The translations under genes were made by a program, and so were the position numbers. Below are positions 19,488 through 28,811 of a stretch of DNA of 64,000 bases, in pieces (the first letter of the stretch is position 1; every line of letters starts with the position of its first letter). Location: NCBI GenBank assembly GCA_029248185.1, contig JAQWJV010000033.1:53813-117812 (forward strand), given 5' to 3'. Under the pieces are notes generated by a model. The model saw only the letters and a program-made list of their open reading frames with translations, searched no databases and was not told the origin of the DNA. The DNA is from Flavobacteriaceae bacterium. GTDB lineage: Bacteria; Bacteroidota; Bacteroidia; Flavobacteriales; Flavobacteriaceae.

Positions 19488-20863
19488 AGTAAACTTTTGA
19501 TCTCAGTAACAAAGCGATTTGCTAACGCTTCCGCTTTTAATTCCGATTTCGCTTCTGTGTAAATACGAATAATGGGTTCTGTATTAGATTTACGGAGATG
19601 AACCCAAGACGCTTCAAAATCAATTTTAACTCCATCAACAGTAGAGATACGTTCGTTTGAATAACGATCTCGCATTTGCTCCAAAAGTACATCAACATTC
19701 ATTCCTTCGTCTAAGGTAATTTTATTCTTACTCATGAAATAACTCGGATAGGAAGCACGAAGTTCAGAAACCGTACCTTTTCTTTCGACTAAAAGCGATA
19801 GAAAGAGAACAACACCCACTAAGGCATCCCTTCCATAATGTAAAGGAGGATATATAATCCCGCCATTTCCTTCTCCCCCAATCACGGCATGAACTGCTTT
19901 CATTTCTGTAACCACATTTACTTCGCCAACCGCACTTGCATGATACTTTTGGTCATGTCGGAGACTCACATCCGCTAAGGCACGCGTTGAAGATAAATTT
20001 GAAACAGTCGCTCCAGGATTTTTACTTAAAATATAATCCGCACAAGCCACAAGAGTATATTCCTCTCCAAACAACTCTCCTTTTTCATCCACAAAAACGA
20101 GACGATCAACATCAGGATCGACTGCAATTCCAAAATCCGCTTTATGAGTGACTACGGCAGTACATAAATCTCCTAAATGTTCTTTGAGGGGTTCTGGATT
20201 ATGAGGAAAATGTCCATTAGGCTCACAGTGAATTTTAATCACTTCAATACCTAGGGCTTCTAGTAACTGAGGAATGGCAATACCCCCTGAAGAATTGACT
20301 CCATCCACAACCACCTTATACTTTCCTCGTTTAATTCCGTCCAGATGCACATAATCCATGGCAATAGTCTCTGCAATATGCTTTTGAATATAATCTGTTC
20401 GTTTTTGGAGCGTTCCTAAATCATTTACTTCAGCATAATCAAAAGCTTCTTTTTCAGCATAAGCTAAAACTTTGGCACCTGCAGCTGCATCAATAAACTC
20501 TCCCTGATGATTGAGAAGTTTCAAAGCATTCCATTGCTTTGGATTATGACTCGCCGTTAAAATAATACCCCCACTAGCCTTCTCCCAAGCAACGGCAACC
20601 GCTACAGTGGGTGTGGTTGATAGTCCCAAATCAATCACATGAATCCCCATACCCACAAGGGTTTGATTGACAAGAGCATGCAACATCGGTCCCGAAATAC
20701 GAGCATCTCGCCCTGTGACTACGGTTAATTCCCCCTTGGTATGTTCTGAGAGCCATTGCGCATATGCCGTGGTAAAACGCACTACATCCAATGGAGTTAA
20801 ATTGATTGAAGGAATTCCTCCTATAGTACCTCGGATTCCAGAAATAGATTTGATTAATGTCAT
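19484..20863 (-). CDS. glmM: Phosphoglucosamine mutase / phosphohexomutase
   Basis: SISGIRGTIGG; GGIILTASHNPKQWNALKLL; DPDVDRLVFVDEKGELFGEEYT; GEGNGGIIYP. Confidence 0.9.
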   Translation of the reverse strand: MTLIKSISGIRGTIGGIPSINLTPLDVVRFTTAYAQWLSEHTKGELTVVTGRDARISGPMLHALVNQTLVGMGIHVIDLGLSTTPTVAVAVAWEKASGGIILTASHNPKQWNALKLLNHQGEFIDAAAGAKVLAYAEKEAFDYAEVNDLGTLQKRTDYIQKHIAETIAMDYVHLDGIKRGKYKVVVDGVNSSGGIAIPQLLEALGIEVIKIHCEPNGHFPHNPEPLKEHLGDLCTAVVTHKADFGIAVDPDVDRLVFVDEKGELFGEEYTLVACADYILSKNPGATVSNLSSTRALADVSLRHDQKYHASAVGEVNVVTEMKAVHAVIGGEGNGGIIYPPLHYGRDALVGVVLFLSLLVERKGTVSELRASYPSYFMSKNKITLDEGMNVDVLLEQMRDRYSNERISTVDGVKIDFEASWVHLRKSNTEPIIRIYTEAKSELKAEALANRFVTEIKSLL

Positions 20864-20896
20864 TTTATCAGTAGTGGTCTTTTATAGATTAATTAT

Positions 20897-22066
20897 TTAC
20901 TCAGAAATCAATGAAAATGCTCCTTTCGTCAAAAATAAGGTCTTTTTTTCAAACTGATTGGAATTAAGAATTTCAACATAAGTGGTGTCCACTTGCCCTA
21001 TTTCAATTTGTTTTTTCTCAAAGAAATATCCTGCCTCATTTTTTTCTTTTAAAATTAATACATTATACTTACCCTCTGATTCCACCACAGACGCTATCGG
21101 TAAAGCAACTTTAGTTTCTGTGGAAGTTAAAATCTCTGCTTCAACATACATACCGGGATTGAATTTATTCTTGAGGGATTCATCGATTAAATGACCATGA
21201 ATTCCAACCGTTCTCAATGCTGCATCAACTGTTTTATTGATTAAATAAATTTTTGCAGCGTAGGTGTTTTCAGGATCATCTAATAATTTAAATTTAATTG
21301 ATTGTCCAATTTCAAGTTTAGGTAAGTCTTTTTCAAAAACATTCAATTCAAGGTGTAAATGATCGATGTCAACGATAGTCAGTGCAATTACAGCGGGCTT
21401 TAAAAAATCTCCTTGTACCCCCAAAACTTGGTCAATATATCCATTGATAGGAGATACTATGGAAATTGAAGTTTTAAGATTTTCTGTGGTTAAAGTATTG
21501 GGGTTGATGTGCATCATCTCAAGTTTTTTCTTCAGAGATTTCTCTTTTACCTGCATTACAGTATAATCAGACTTTGTTTTTAAGAAGTTTTTTTCGGAAG
21601 TAATTTTATTTTCATAAAGGGATTGCTGCCTTTTAAAGTTTGATTTTAAATAGTCCAATTGCCCTTGGGCTTCTAAATAATCTTGCTGCATTTGAACAAA
21701 ATCAGGGTTTTCTAGTTTAAAAAGTAAACTCCCTTTTTTTACATACTCCCCTGGGAGGAGTTTTAATTCTTTTATTGCACCCCCATAAAAAGAACTCACG
21801 GAAGCTTTGCTCTCTGGAGGCAAATCAAACTTCCCATTAGCATGAACTTCATTATGGAAGTCATGTAATAAAACAGAGTCCAGTTCCATATTAAAAGACT
21901 GAAATTGTTCTTCTGTTAGAACGATTAATTCTTCTTCAGTCGTTAAAACTTCTTTTTCTGAAGATTTATAGTTGGTACTACATCCGTTCATGAAAATAGA
22001 AAGTATAAGTATGATGCAAGTCCTGAGTGAGTTTGACGGTAACATTGAGATGAATTTAAAAATCAT
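20897..22066 (-). CDS. HME-RND efflux periplasmic adaptor (CusB/CzcB-like)
   Basis: Lipoprotein-like N-terminus NGCS; GGAIKELKLLPGEYVKKGSLLFKLENPDFVQMQQDYLEAQ; downstream of RND pump. Confidence 0.85.
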   Translation of the reverse strand: MIFKFISMLPSNSLRTCIILILSIFMNGCSTNYKSSEKEVLTTEEELIVLTEEQFQSFNMELDSVLLHDFHNEVHANGKFDLPPESKASVSSFYGGAIKELKLLPGEYVKKGSLLFKLENPDFVQMQQDYLEAQGQLDYLKSNFKRQQSLYENKITSEKNFLKTKSDYTVMQVKEKSLKKKLEMMHINPNTLTTENLKTSISIVSPINGYIDQVLGVQGDFLKPAVIALTIVDIDHLHLELNVFEKDLPKLEIGQSIKFKLLDDPENTYAAKIYLINKTVDAALRTVGIHGHLIDESLKNKFNPGMYVEAEILTSTETKVALPIASVVESEGKYNVLILKEKNEAGYFFEKKQIEIGQVDTTYVEILNSNQFEKKTLFLTKGAFSLISE

Positions 22067-25000
22067 TGTATTAAATAATTAGCTTCAAGAATGGTCTTGT
22101 TGTATAAAAATAATGCTGTTAAATAATCAGATGTTATTTTCTTTGCATGTTCTAAAAATTGCATGTATTGAAGAACACTAATTGCTCCATTTTCAAAAGA
22201 CTTTTCTGCGTGAAATATAGTTTCTGCGGCCATTTTTTCTCCTATGGATTCATAGTAATTGAGTTGTGCTTCATAGGTCTTACTATCTGATAGTAAGCGA
22301 AAATATTTAGTCACTAAACTCATCTTTAGATTATCACTTTCCGATTCTAAGATTTGCTTTTCAATTTTGGAGGCTTCAATTTTAGACTTTTGGCTCCCAA
22401 ACCAGAGGGGAAAAGCCAAGCCCACACGAACACCATTAAGGGATTTATTGTCAATTTGATTATTATTTCCCTGAAAAAAAGAAAAATTTAGGTCTGGTAA
22501 TAATTTTTGTTTCTGAAGAGTTGTTTCTTTTTGAGCTAATTTTATCGCATTAGAATAGTAAGTCAAGGAAGGATTGTTGAGGGTATCTATGGGTTGGATT
22601 ACAATTTTATCAAACAAGGTAGTATGGGCTACAACTTCTTGATCAGCTTGAACCCAGTAATTGAGCATTGCATTTGATTTATTGATATTTTCTTTCAATG
22701 CTTTTATTCGAATCTCAGCATCCTTTTTCTTTGAAAGTAATGTGAGTTGGTCCAAATAATTTGATTCCCCTAGCTCAAATTGTATACTGGCCAGCTGGAC
22801 AAAAGAAGCATAAAGACTATCGATAGGAATGAAATTTTCAAGCATTTTATTCCAATATAGGCTCTCATAAAAAGCAGCTATAACCTCTTTTATTAAGCTT
22901 TGTTTGTCAATAATATATTGATCTTTCAGCAGTTGCTCTTTTCCTTTCATTACGTTCTTATTTGCTCCGTAAATACTTGGAAATTCAATGGATTGATTGA
23001 TGCCCCATACCTCCAAAGGGTAACCGTTGGGCGCAATATTATTTTGATCATTATTATAAAACAGTTCCAATTTGTTTAGACCATAAGCACTGCCCAATAA
23101 ACTTTTACCTAATTCCGTTCTTTGAGCTGACGCTTTCAATCCTGAATTATTTTCAGTAGCTAAACGAATGGCTTGTGCTAGACTAACTTCTTTGACCTGA
23201 CTTAGCCCGATGGAGGGCAAAGTGAAAAACAAGAAAAGTACAAGGGTTTTGATTGGAGCTTTAAAATTAATTTTCAGTTGATTACGTTCAAATAGAGTGT
23301 AGAGTATGGGTAATAAAATAAGTGTTAATAGCGTGGCAGAAAAGAGTCCGCCGATGACAACAGTCGCTAAGGGACGTTGAATTTCAGCACCAGCAGAGGT
23401 TGAAACTGCCATAGGTAAAAACCCTAAAGCTGCTGCCGTCGCTGTGAGAAGTACGGGTCGAAGTCTATTTTTTGTGCCTTTTATGATTCGCTCATAGACA
23501 TCTAATACCCCCTTGTTCTTTAATTCCTTAAACTCTTCGATCAAAACAATTCCATTCAGTACCGCAATTCCAAAAAGGGCAATAAAGCCTACTCCAGCAG
23601 ATACACTAAACGGAAGGCCTCTGAAGTACAAGAATAGTATTCCTCCTACAGTTGACATTGGAATGGCACTGTATATGAGTAAAGCTTCTTTTATAGATCC
23701 AAATGCAAAGTAAAGAATGATAAAAATTAATACAAGAGCTATGGGAACCGCTATCATGAGTCTTGAATTGGCTGTCCGAAGGTTTTCAAATTGACCCCCA
23801 TATGCTATAGTATAGCCACTAGGCAGCGAAACCAAACTTTCAATTTTACTTTGCACATCTTTTACTACAGATTCTAAATCACGATTTCGAATATTTACTC
23901 CAATAACAATTCGGCGTTTAGTATTGTCTCTTGATATTTTGGCAGGGCCCTTAGCATAGGTAATCGTGGCAAATTCACTCAGGGGCAATTGAGATTGATT
24001 AGGTAATTGTATAGTGGCATTTTTTAAGTCTCGGATGTCTTGTTTATGGGCTTGATCAAATCGAACAATCAGATCAAACTGCTTCTCACCTTCAAAGACC
24101 ATTCCTGCCTTTTTTCCAGCAAAACCAGTTGCAATAATATTGTTTAATTCCTCAATGTTCAAGCCGTATTTAGCGATTTTTTTACGATTATATTGAACTC
24201 TCATTTGAGGCAAACCCACTATTTTTTCGACCGTAATATCTGCTGCTCCTTCAATATCTTGAATCGCTTTTTCAATATCCAATGCCTTTTGATAGAGTAG
24301 GTCTAAATCTTCTCCAAAAATTTTAATTGCTAAATCAGCCCTAACCCCAGTAATAAGTTCATTGAAGCGCATTTCTATGGGTTGTGTAAATTCAATATCA
24401 ATGCCTGGGATTACAGCCAATGCAGCCTTGAACTTATCGGCCAAGTCATCTTTACTTTTTGTATTTGTCCATTCATTTTTTGGCTTTAATTTGATAATGA
24501 CATCGCTTTCCTCCATCGACATAGGGTCTGTAGGAACTTCCGCAGCTCCTATTCTACTGACCACTTGTTCAACTTCGGGAAAGTTCTTTAAAATATTCTC
24601 AATCTGGGTAGTAATCTCTGTTGTTTTGGTTAAGGTTGTGCCTGTTTTAAGTAAAGGTTGGATAACGAAATCGCCTTCGTCTAGAGTAGGGACAAACTCT
24701 CCCCCCATTCTACTAAAAACCAAGATAGCGCCAGCAAGTAAAACAAAAGCGAAACTTAAAATCATCTTTTGTTGATGCAAAGCCCAAGATAGAATAGATT
24801 CATATTGTTTTTGAAGCACTTCTATAAAACGTGAAGAAAAACCCTTTTTTTCTGATGTATTGGGTTTAATAAATAAAGAAGCCATGACAGGAACATAAGT
24901 AAAGCACAACAGCATAGCTCCCACTAAGGCAAAACAAAACACTAACGCCATCGGGCGAAACATTTTTCCTTCAACCCCAACAAGAGAGAGAATTGGAATA

Positions 25001-26391
25001 AACACAATTACAATAATAATTTGACCAAAGATTGCTGAATGCATCATTTTGCTGGCACTTCGAAAGGTGATTTTATCAATGTATTTTTGTTTTTCTTCTT
25101 GGGGTTGATGGATGAATTGATGTTGCTCGGCTGTGATTTTGAAAGCAATATATTCCACAATAATAACGGCTCCGTCAATAATGATTCCAAAGTCAATGGC
25201 ACCCAGACTCATCAGGTTTGCGTCTACCCCAAAAACGTACATTAAGGTGAGCGCAAATAAAAGACATAAAGGGATGACAGAAGCAACAACAAGACCCGAT
25301 CTCACATTTCCTAAAAGAAAGACTACTACAAAGATGACAATGAGAAATCCTAAAATCAAATTTTCAGAAATTGTTCGGGTGGTTTTGGAAATTAACTCAC
25401 TTCGTTCTAAAAAAGGGTTGATTCGTATTCCTTTTGGGAGAGAGGGGGCTATTTGTTGAATGCGAAGTTTTACAGCATCAATAACTGCTTTAGAATTCGC
25501 CCCTTTCAACATCATTACTTGACCTAAAACCTTCTCTCCTTCTCCATTTCCTGTAATGGCACCAAATCGAGTTGCTTTTCCATAGCCTACTTGAGCAACA
25601 TCTTTGATGAAGATGGGAAATCCCTCTCTATTTTCGATAACAATGTTTTCAATGTCATCTAAGGACGTGATTAGTCCTTCCCCGCGGATAAAAAAAGTTT
25701 GATTTGTTTTTTCAATATAGCCTCCACCAGCGATACTATTGTTCTTTTCAAGGACTGAAAATGTTTGAGAAAGTGTAAGGTTTAAGCTTCTTAATTTTTC
25801 AGGATTTATTGCTATTTCATATTGCTTGAGATGTCCCCCCCATGTATTTACCTCTACTACACCGGGAATACCCGACAGTTGGCGTTTCACCACCCAATCT
25901 TGTATTGTTCTGATATCCATCAAAGAATAAGTGTCTTTAAATTCATCATCCACTTCAATCACGTATTGATAAATTTCTCCCAAACCTGTAGAAATAGGTC
26001 CCATAAATGGCTGTCCAAAACCTGCTGGGATTTTACTTTCTGCTGCTTTTATTTTTTCAGCAATTAATTGACGGGGTAGATAGGTGTTGATTTTATCATT
26101 AAAAACAACTGTAACGACAGACAAACCAAATTTTGAAACTGAACGAATCTCTTTAACCTCTGGAAGATTTGCCATTTCAAGTTCAATGGGATAGGTGATG
26201 AATTTTTCAACATCTTCCGTTGCTAAATTTCTTGAAGTTGTGATGATTTGAACTTGATTGTTTGTGATGTCAGGAACGGCTCCAATAGGGATATTCAGCA
26301 AGGAGTAACTCCCAAACCCTATGATTGCGATGGAAAAAATAACAACAATTAACTTATGATCTAAGCTGTATTGTATGATTTTGTCTAACAT
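22063..26391 (-). CDS. CusA/CzcA-family HME-RND transporter fused to C-terminal TolC-like outer membrane factor
   Basis: Residues ~1-1040 RND (PIGAVPDITNNQVQIITTS; GAIDFGIIIDGAVIIVE; TATAAALGFLPMAVSTSAGAEIQRPLATVVIGG) followed by OMF domain (EVSLAQAIRLATENNSGLKASAQRTELGKSLLGSA...). Confidence 0.92.
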   Translation of the reverse strand: MLDKIIQYSLDHKLIVVIFSIAIIGFGSYSLLNIPIGAVPDITNNQVQIITTSRNLATEDVEKFITYPIELEMANLPEVKEIRSVSKFGLSVVTVVFNDKINTYLPRQLIAEKIKAAESKIPAGFGQPFMGPISTGLGEIYQYVIEVDDEFKDTYSLMDIRTIQDWVVKRQLSGIPGVVEVNTWGGHLKQYEIAINPEKLRSLNLTLSQTFSVLEKNNSIAGGGYIEKTNQTFFIRGEGLITSLDDIENIVIENREGFPIFIKDVAQVGYGKATRFGAITGNGEGEKVLGQVMMLKGANSKAVIDAVKLRIQQIAPSLPKGIRINPFLERSELISKTTRTISENLILGFLIVIFVVVFLLGNVRSGLVVASVIPLCLLFALTLMYVFGVDANLMSLGAIDFGIIIDGAVIIVEYIAFKITAEQHQFIHQPQEEKQKYIDKITFRSASKMMHSAIFGQIIIVIVFIPILSLVGVEGKMFRPMALVFCFALVGAMLLCFTYVPVMASLFIKPNTSEKKGFSSRFIEVLQKQYESILSWALHQQKMILSFAFVLLAGAILVFSRMGGEFVPTLDEGDFVIQPLLKTGTTLTKTTEITTQIENILKNFPEVEQVVSRIGAAEVPTDPMSMEESDVIIKLKPKNEWTNTKSKDDLADKFKAALAVIPGIDIEFTQPIEMRFNELITGVRADLAIKIFGEDLDLLYQKALDIEKAIQDIEGAADITVEKIVGLPQMRVQYNRKKIAKYGLNIEELNNIIATGFAGKKAGMVFEGEKQFDLIVRFDQAHKQDIRDLKNATIQLPNQSQLPLSEFATITYAKGPAKISRDNTKRRIVIGVNIRNRDLESVVKDVQSKIESLVSLPSGYTIAYGGQFENLRTANSRLMIAVPIALVLIFIILYFAFGSIKEALLIYSAIPMSTVGGILFLYFRGLPFSVSAGVGFIALFGIAVLNGIVLIEEFKELKNKGVLDVYERIIKGTKNRLRPVLLTATAAALGFLPMAVSTSAGAEIQRPLATVVIGGLFSATLLTLILLPILYTLFERNQLKINFKAPIKTLVLFLFFTLPSIGLSQVKEVSLAQAIRLATENNSGLKASAQRTELGKSLLGSAYGLNKLELFYNNDQNNIAPNGYPLEVWGINQSIEFPSIYGANKNVMKGKEQLLKDQYIIDKQSLIKEVIAAFYESLYWNKMLENFIPIDSLYASFVQLASIQFELGESNYLDQLTLLSKKKDAEIRIKALKENINKSNAMLNYWVQADQEVVAHTTLFDKIVIQPIDTLNNPSLTYYSNAIKLAQKETTLQKQKLLPDLNFSFFQGNNNQIDNKSLNGVRVGLAFPLWFGSQKSKIEASKIEKQILESESDNLKMSLVTKYFRLLSDSKTYEAQLNYYESIGEKMAAETIFHAEKSFENGAISVLQYMQFLEHAKKITSDYLTALFLYNKTILEANYLIQ

Positions 26392-26474
26392 GTAGTCTTC
26401 AATTTAGCGGATTCTAAAGGTAGCTTTTTTATACAATTTCACTACTAATAATCAGGAGGGTGTAATAAAAAAAT

Positions 26475-26482
26475 TAATTTTG
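26475..26482 (+). promoter_or_regulatory. -7 element TAATTTTG upstream of acpH-like gene
   Basis: TAnnTTTG motif immediately upstream of ATG 26487 (would imply a very short leader). Confidence 0.3.
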
Positions 26483-26486
26483 ACGC

Positions 26487-27071
26487 ATGAATTTTTTGGC
26501 TCATGTTTATCTCTCTGGAAATAATATCCCGCTTGCTATTGGCAACCTAATCGCCGACCGAGTTAATGGGAAAAGCTTTAAGAATTTTTCGCCTGAAATT
26601 CAAAAGGGAATTCTTTTGCATCGAAAGATTGATCATTTCACCGATCATCATCCTGCCTTCAAAGCTTGTGTTACAAAATTATTTCCTACCTATCGCCATT
26701 ATAGCAGGGTTATCGTAGACATGTATTTTGATCATTATTTAGCCGCTTATTGGACACAGTATCATCCGCAATCGTTAAAAGAATTTTCATCACAATTTTA
26801 TAGTGATTTAAGCCTTGAGGCAGAAAAACTTCCTGAAAATATTCAAAAATTTACAGCCGCTTTAATTCGTTATGATTGGTTTAAAGCTTACGCTTCAGTC
26901 TCTGGATTGCATCTTATTTTATCACAAATGGAAATGCGAACACAATACCCTTCTAAATTAGGTGCATCTACTAAGGAATTAAAAGAAAATTATACCTATT
27001 TTCATACTCATTTTTCCCATTTCATGGACGATGTTATTGCGTATTCAAAAAAAGAAATTAAAACATTATGA
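26487..27071 (+). CDS. Acyl carrier protein phosphodiesterase (AcpH-like)
   Basis: MNFLAHVYLSGNNIPLAIGNLIADRVNGKSF...GILLHRKIDHFTDHHPAF. Confidence 0.88.
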   Translation: MNFLAHVYLSGNNIPLAIGNLIADRVNGKSFKNFSPEIQKGILLHRKIDHFTDHHPAFKACVTKLFPTYRHYSRVIVDMYFDHYLAAYWTQYHPQSLKEFSSQFYSDLSLEAEKLPENIQKFTAALIRYDWFKAYASVSGLHLILSQMEMRTQYPSKLGASTKELKENYTYFHTHFSHFMDDVIAYSKKEIKTL

Positions 27072-28753
27072 GATCCTTTTGTATTACAAATTTAGTAAGG
27101 TGTTCCCTCCTTCTTTTTTTACTTTTCAACTCTTGCACTCCTCCAAAAGCAATCCAAGGAGCTGTTGTGAGTGCCCGAGAGGAAGCCTCTGCCATTGGCG
27201 TTGCTGTAATGGCAAAGGGAGGCACTGCATTTGATGCTATGATTGCGACTGATTTGGCATTGACGGTCTGTTATCCTAACGCTGGGAATATTGCAGGAGG
27301 GGGTTTTCTTGTCTATAGAACAGCAGCAGGTGTTAAAGGAAGTTTAGACTATCGTGAAAAAGCACCCTTAGCTGCCAATGCAGACATGTATTTAGATACT
27401 GATGGGAATGTAATTCCCAACAAAAGTTTGGTTGGAGGTTTAGCTGTTGGTGTACCCGGTACAGTAGCCGGTTTATATGAAATCCATCAAAAATTCGGAA
27501 AAATCCCTTGGGCTGAATTAGTGCAACCGGCAATAGATCTTGCTCGCAATGGATATTTGGTTACAGAAAAACAATTTAGAAGCTTCGAAAGTAAAAAAGA
27601 AGATTTTATCGCTGTAAATGGTGAAGAAACCTTTTATGCACAAGGCTTTAAGCCCGGAGATAGGGTCAAAAATGAAGCCTTAGCCGTTACCCTTGAATAT
27701 ATCGCCAAAGAAGGTAAAAAAGGGTTTTATGAAGGTCCCGTAGCCCAGGCGCTTGTGGAACGTGTGCGGGCTACAGGAGGTATTATTACACATGAAGATT
27801 TGTTGAATTATCAACCTGTATGGAGAGACCCAGTTCATTTCAAATACAAGGATTTGAATATCTACACCATGGCTCCTCCATCAAGTGGTGGAATTTGTCT
27901 AGGACAAATAATGAAAATGATTGAGCCCTATGACGTGGGGCAATACGAACAAAATTCAATGAAAGCCATTCAAGTGATCGTTGAAGCTGAAAGACGTTCC
28001 TATGCAGATCGAAGTCTATATCTAGGAGACCCTGATTTTGTAAATATCCCTCAGGACAGCCTCTTGAATGTGCAATATCTAAATGATCGAATGAATTCTT
28101 TTAGTTTTGACAAAGCAACAAAGTCAACAGACATTGCTCCAGGGAGTATCGTATGGGACGAAAGTGAAGAAACAACCCACTACTCCATTGTGGATCCAAT
28201 GGGTAATGCCGTTGCTGTAACGACCACACTCAACGGGAGTTATGGCTCAAAAGTATTTGTAGCAAAGGGAGGTTATTTTTTAAATAACGAAATGGACGAT
28301 TTTAGCAGTAAACCTGGAGTGCCTAATATGTTTGGACTCATTGGAGGAAAAGCCAATGCAATTGCACCCCAAAAGCGGATGCTGAGTGCCATGACTCCTA
28401 CAATCATTGAACGGAATGGTAAGCTTGCCATGGTGTTAGGAACTCCGGGGGGTTCTACCATTATCACCTCTGTATTGCAAACTCTATTGAATGTATTTGA
28501 ATTTAAAATGGATATTCAAACGGCAGTTAATGCTCCCCGTTTTCATCATCAATGGTTGCCAGACCATGTGGTTTTTGAACCCAAACTGTTTAGTCCTGAA
28601 TTGATTGACTCCTTAAAAGAGAAAGGATATGATGTCAAAGAGGAATACTCAAGAATTATTGGACGTGTGGATGCAATTTATATTTCGGAGGACAGCTTAA
28701 TTTCTACAGGTGCAGATCCCAGAGGAGATGATACTGCTGTTCACCTTTATTAA
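27068..28753 (+). CDS. ggt: Gamma-glutamyltransferase
   Basis: GGTAFDAMIATDLALTVCYPNAGNIAGGGFLVYR; TTHYSIVDPMGNAVAVTTTLNGSYGSKV; LGTPGGSTIITSVLQ. Confidence 0.95.
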   Translation: MRSFCITNLVRCSLLLFLLFNSCTPPKAIQGAVVSAREEASAIGVAVMAKGGTAFDAMIATDLALTVCYPNAGNIAGGGFLVYRTAAGVKGSLDYREKAPLAANADMYLDTDGNVIPNKSLVGGLAVGVPGTVAGLYEIHQKFGKIPWAELVQPAIDLARNGYLVTEKQFRSFESKKEDFIAVNGEETFYAQGFKPGDRVKNEALAVTLEYIAKEGKKGFYEGPVAQALVERVRATGGIITHEDLLNYQPVWRDPVHFKYKDLNIYTMAPPSSGGICLGQIMKMIEPYDVGQYEQNSMKAIQVIVEAERRSYADRSLYLGDPDFVNIPQDSLLNVQYLNDRMNSFSFDKATKSTDIAPGSIVWDESEETTHYSIVDPMGNAVAVTTTLNGSYGSKVFVAKGGYFLNNEMDDFSSKPGVPNMFGLIGGKANAIAPQKRMLSAMTPTIIERNGKLAMVLGTPGGSTIITSVLQTLLNVFEFKMDIQTAVNAPRFHHQWLPDHVVFEPKLFSPELIDSLKEKGYDVKEEYSRIIGRVDAIYISEDSLISTGADPRGDDTAVHLY

Positions 28754-28811
28754 ATAATATACAACAAGCGCATAGAGTTCTTTTTTAATCTTATTTTTGT
28801 GCGCTATACTA

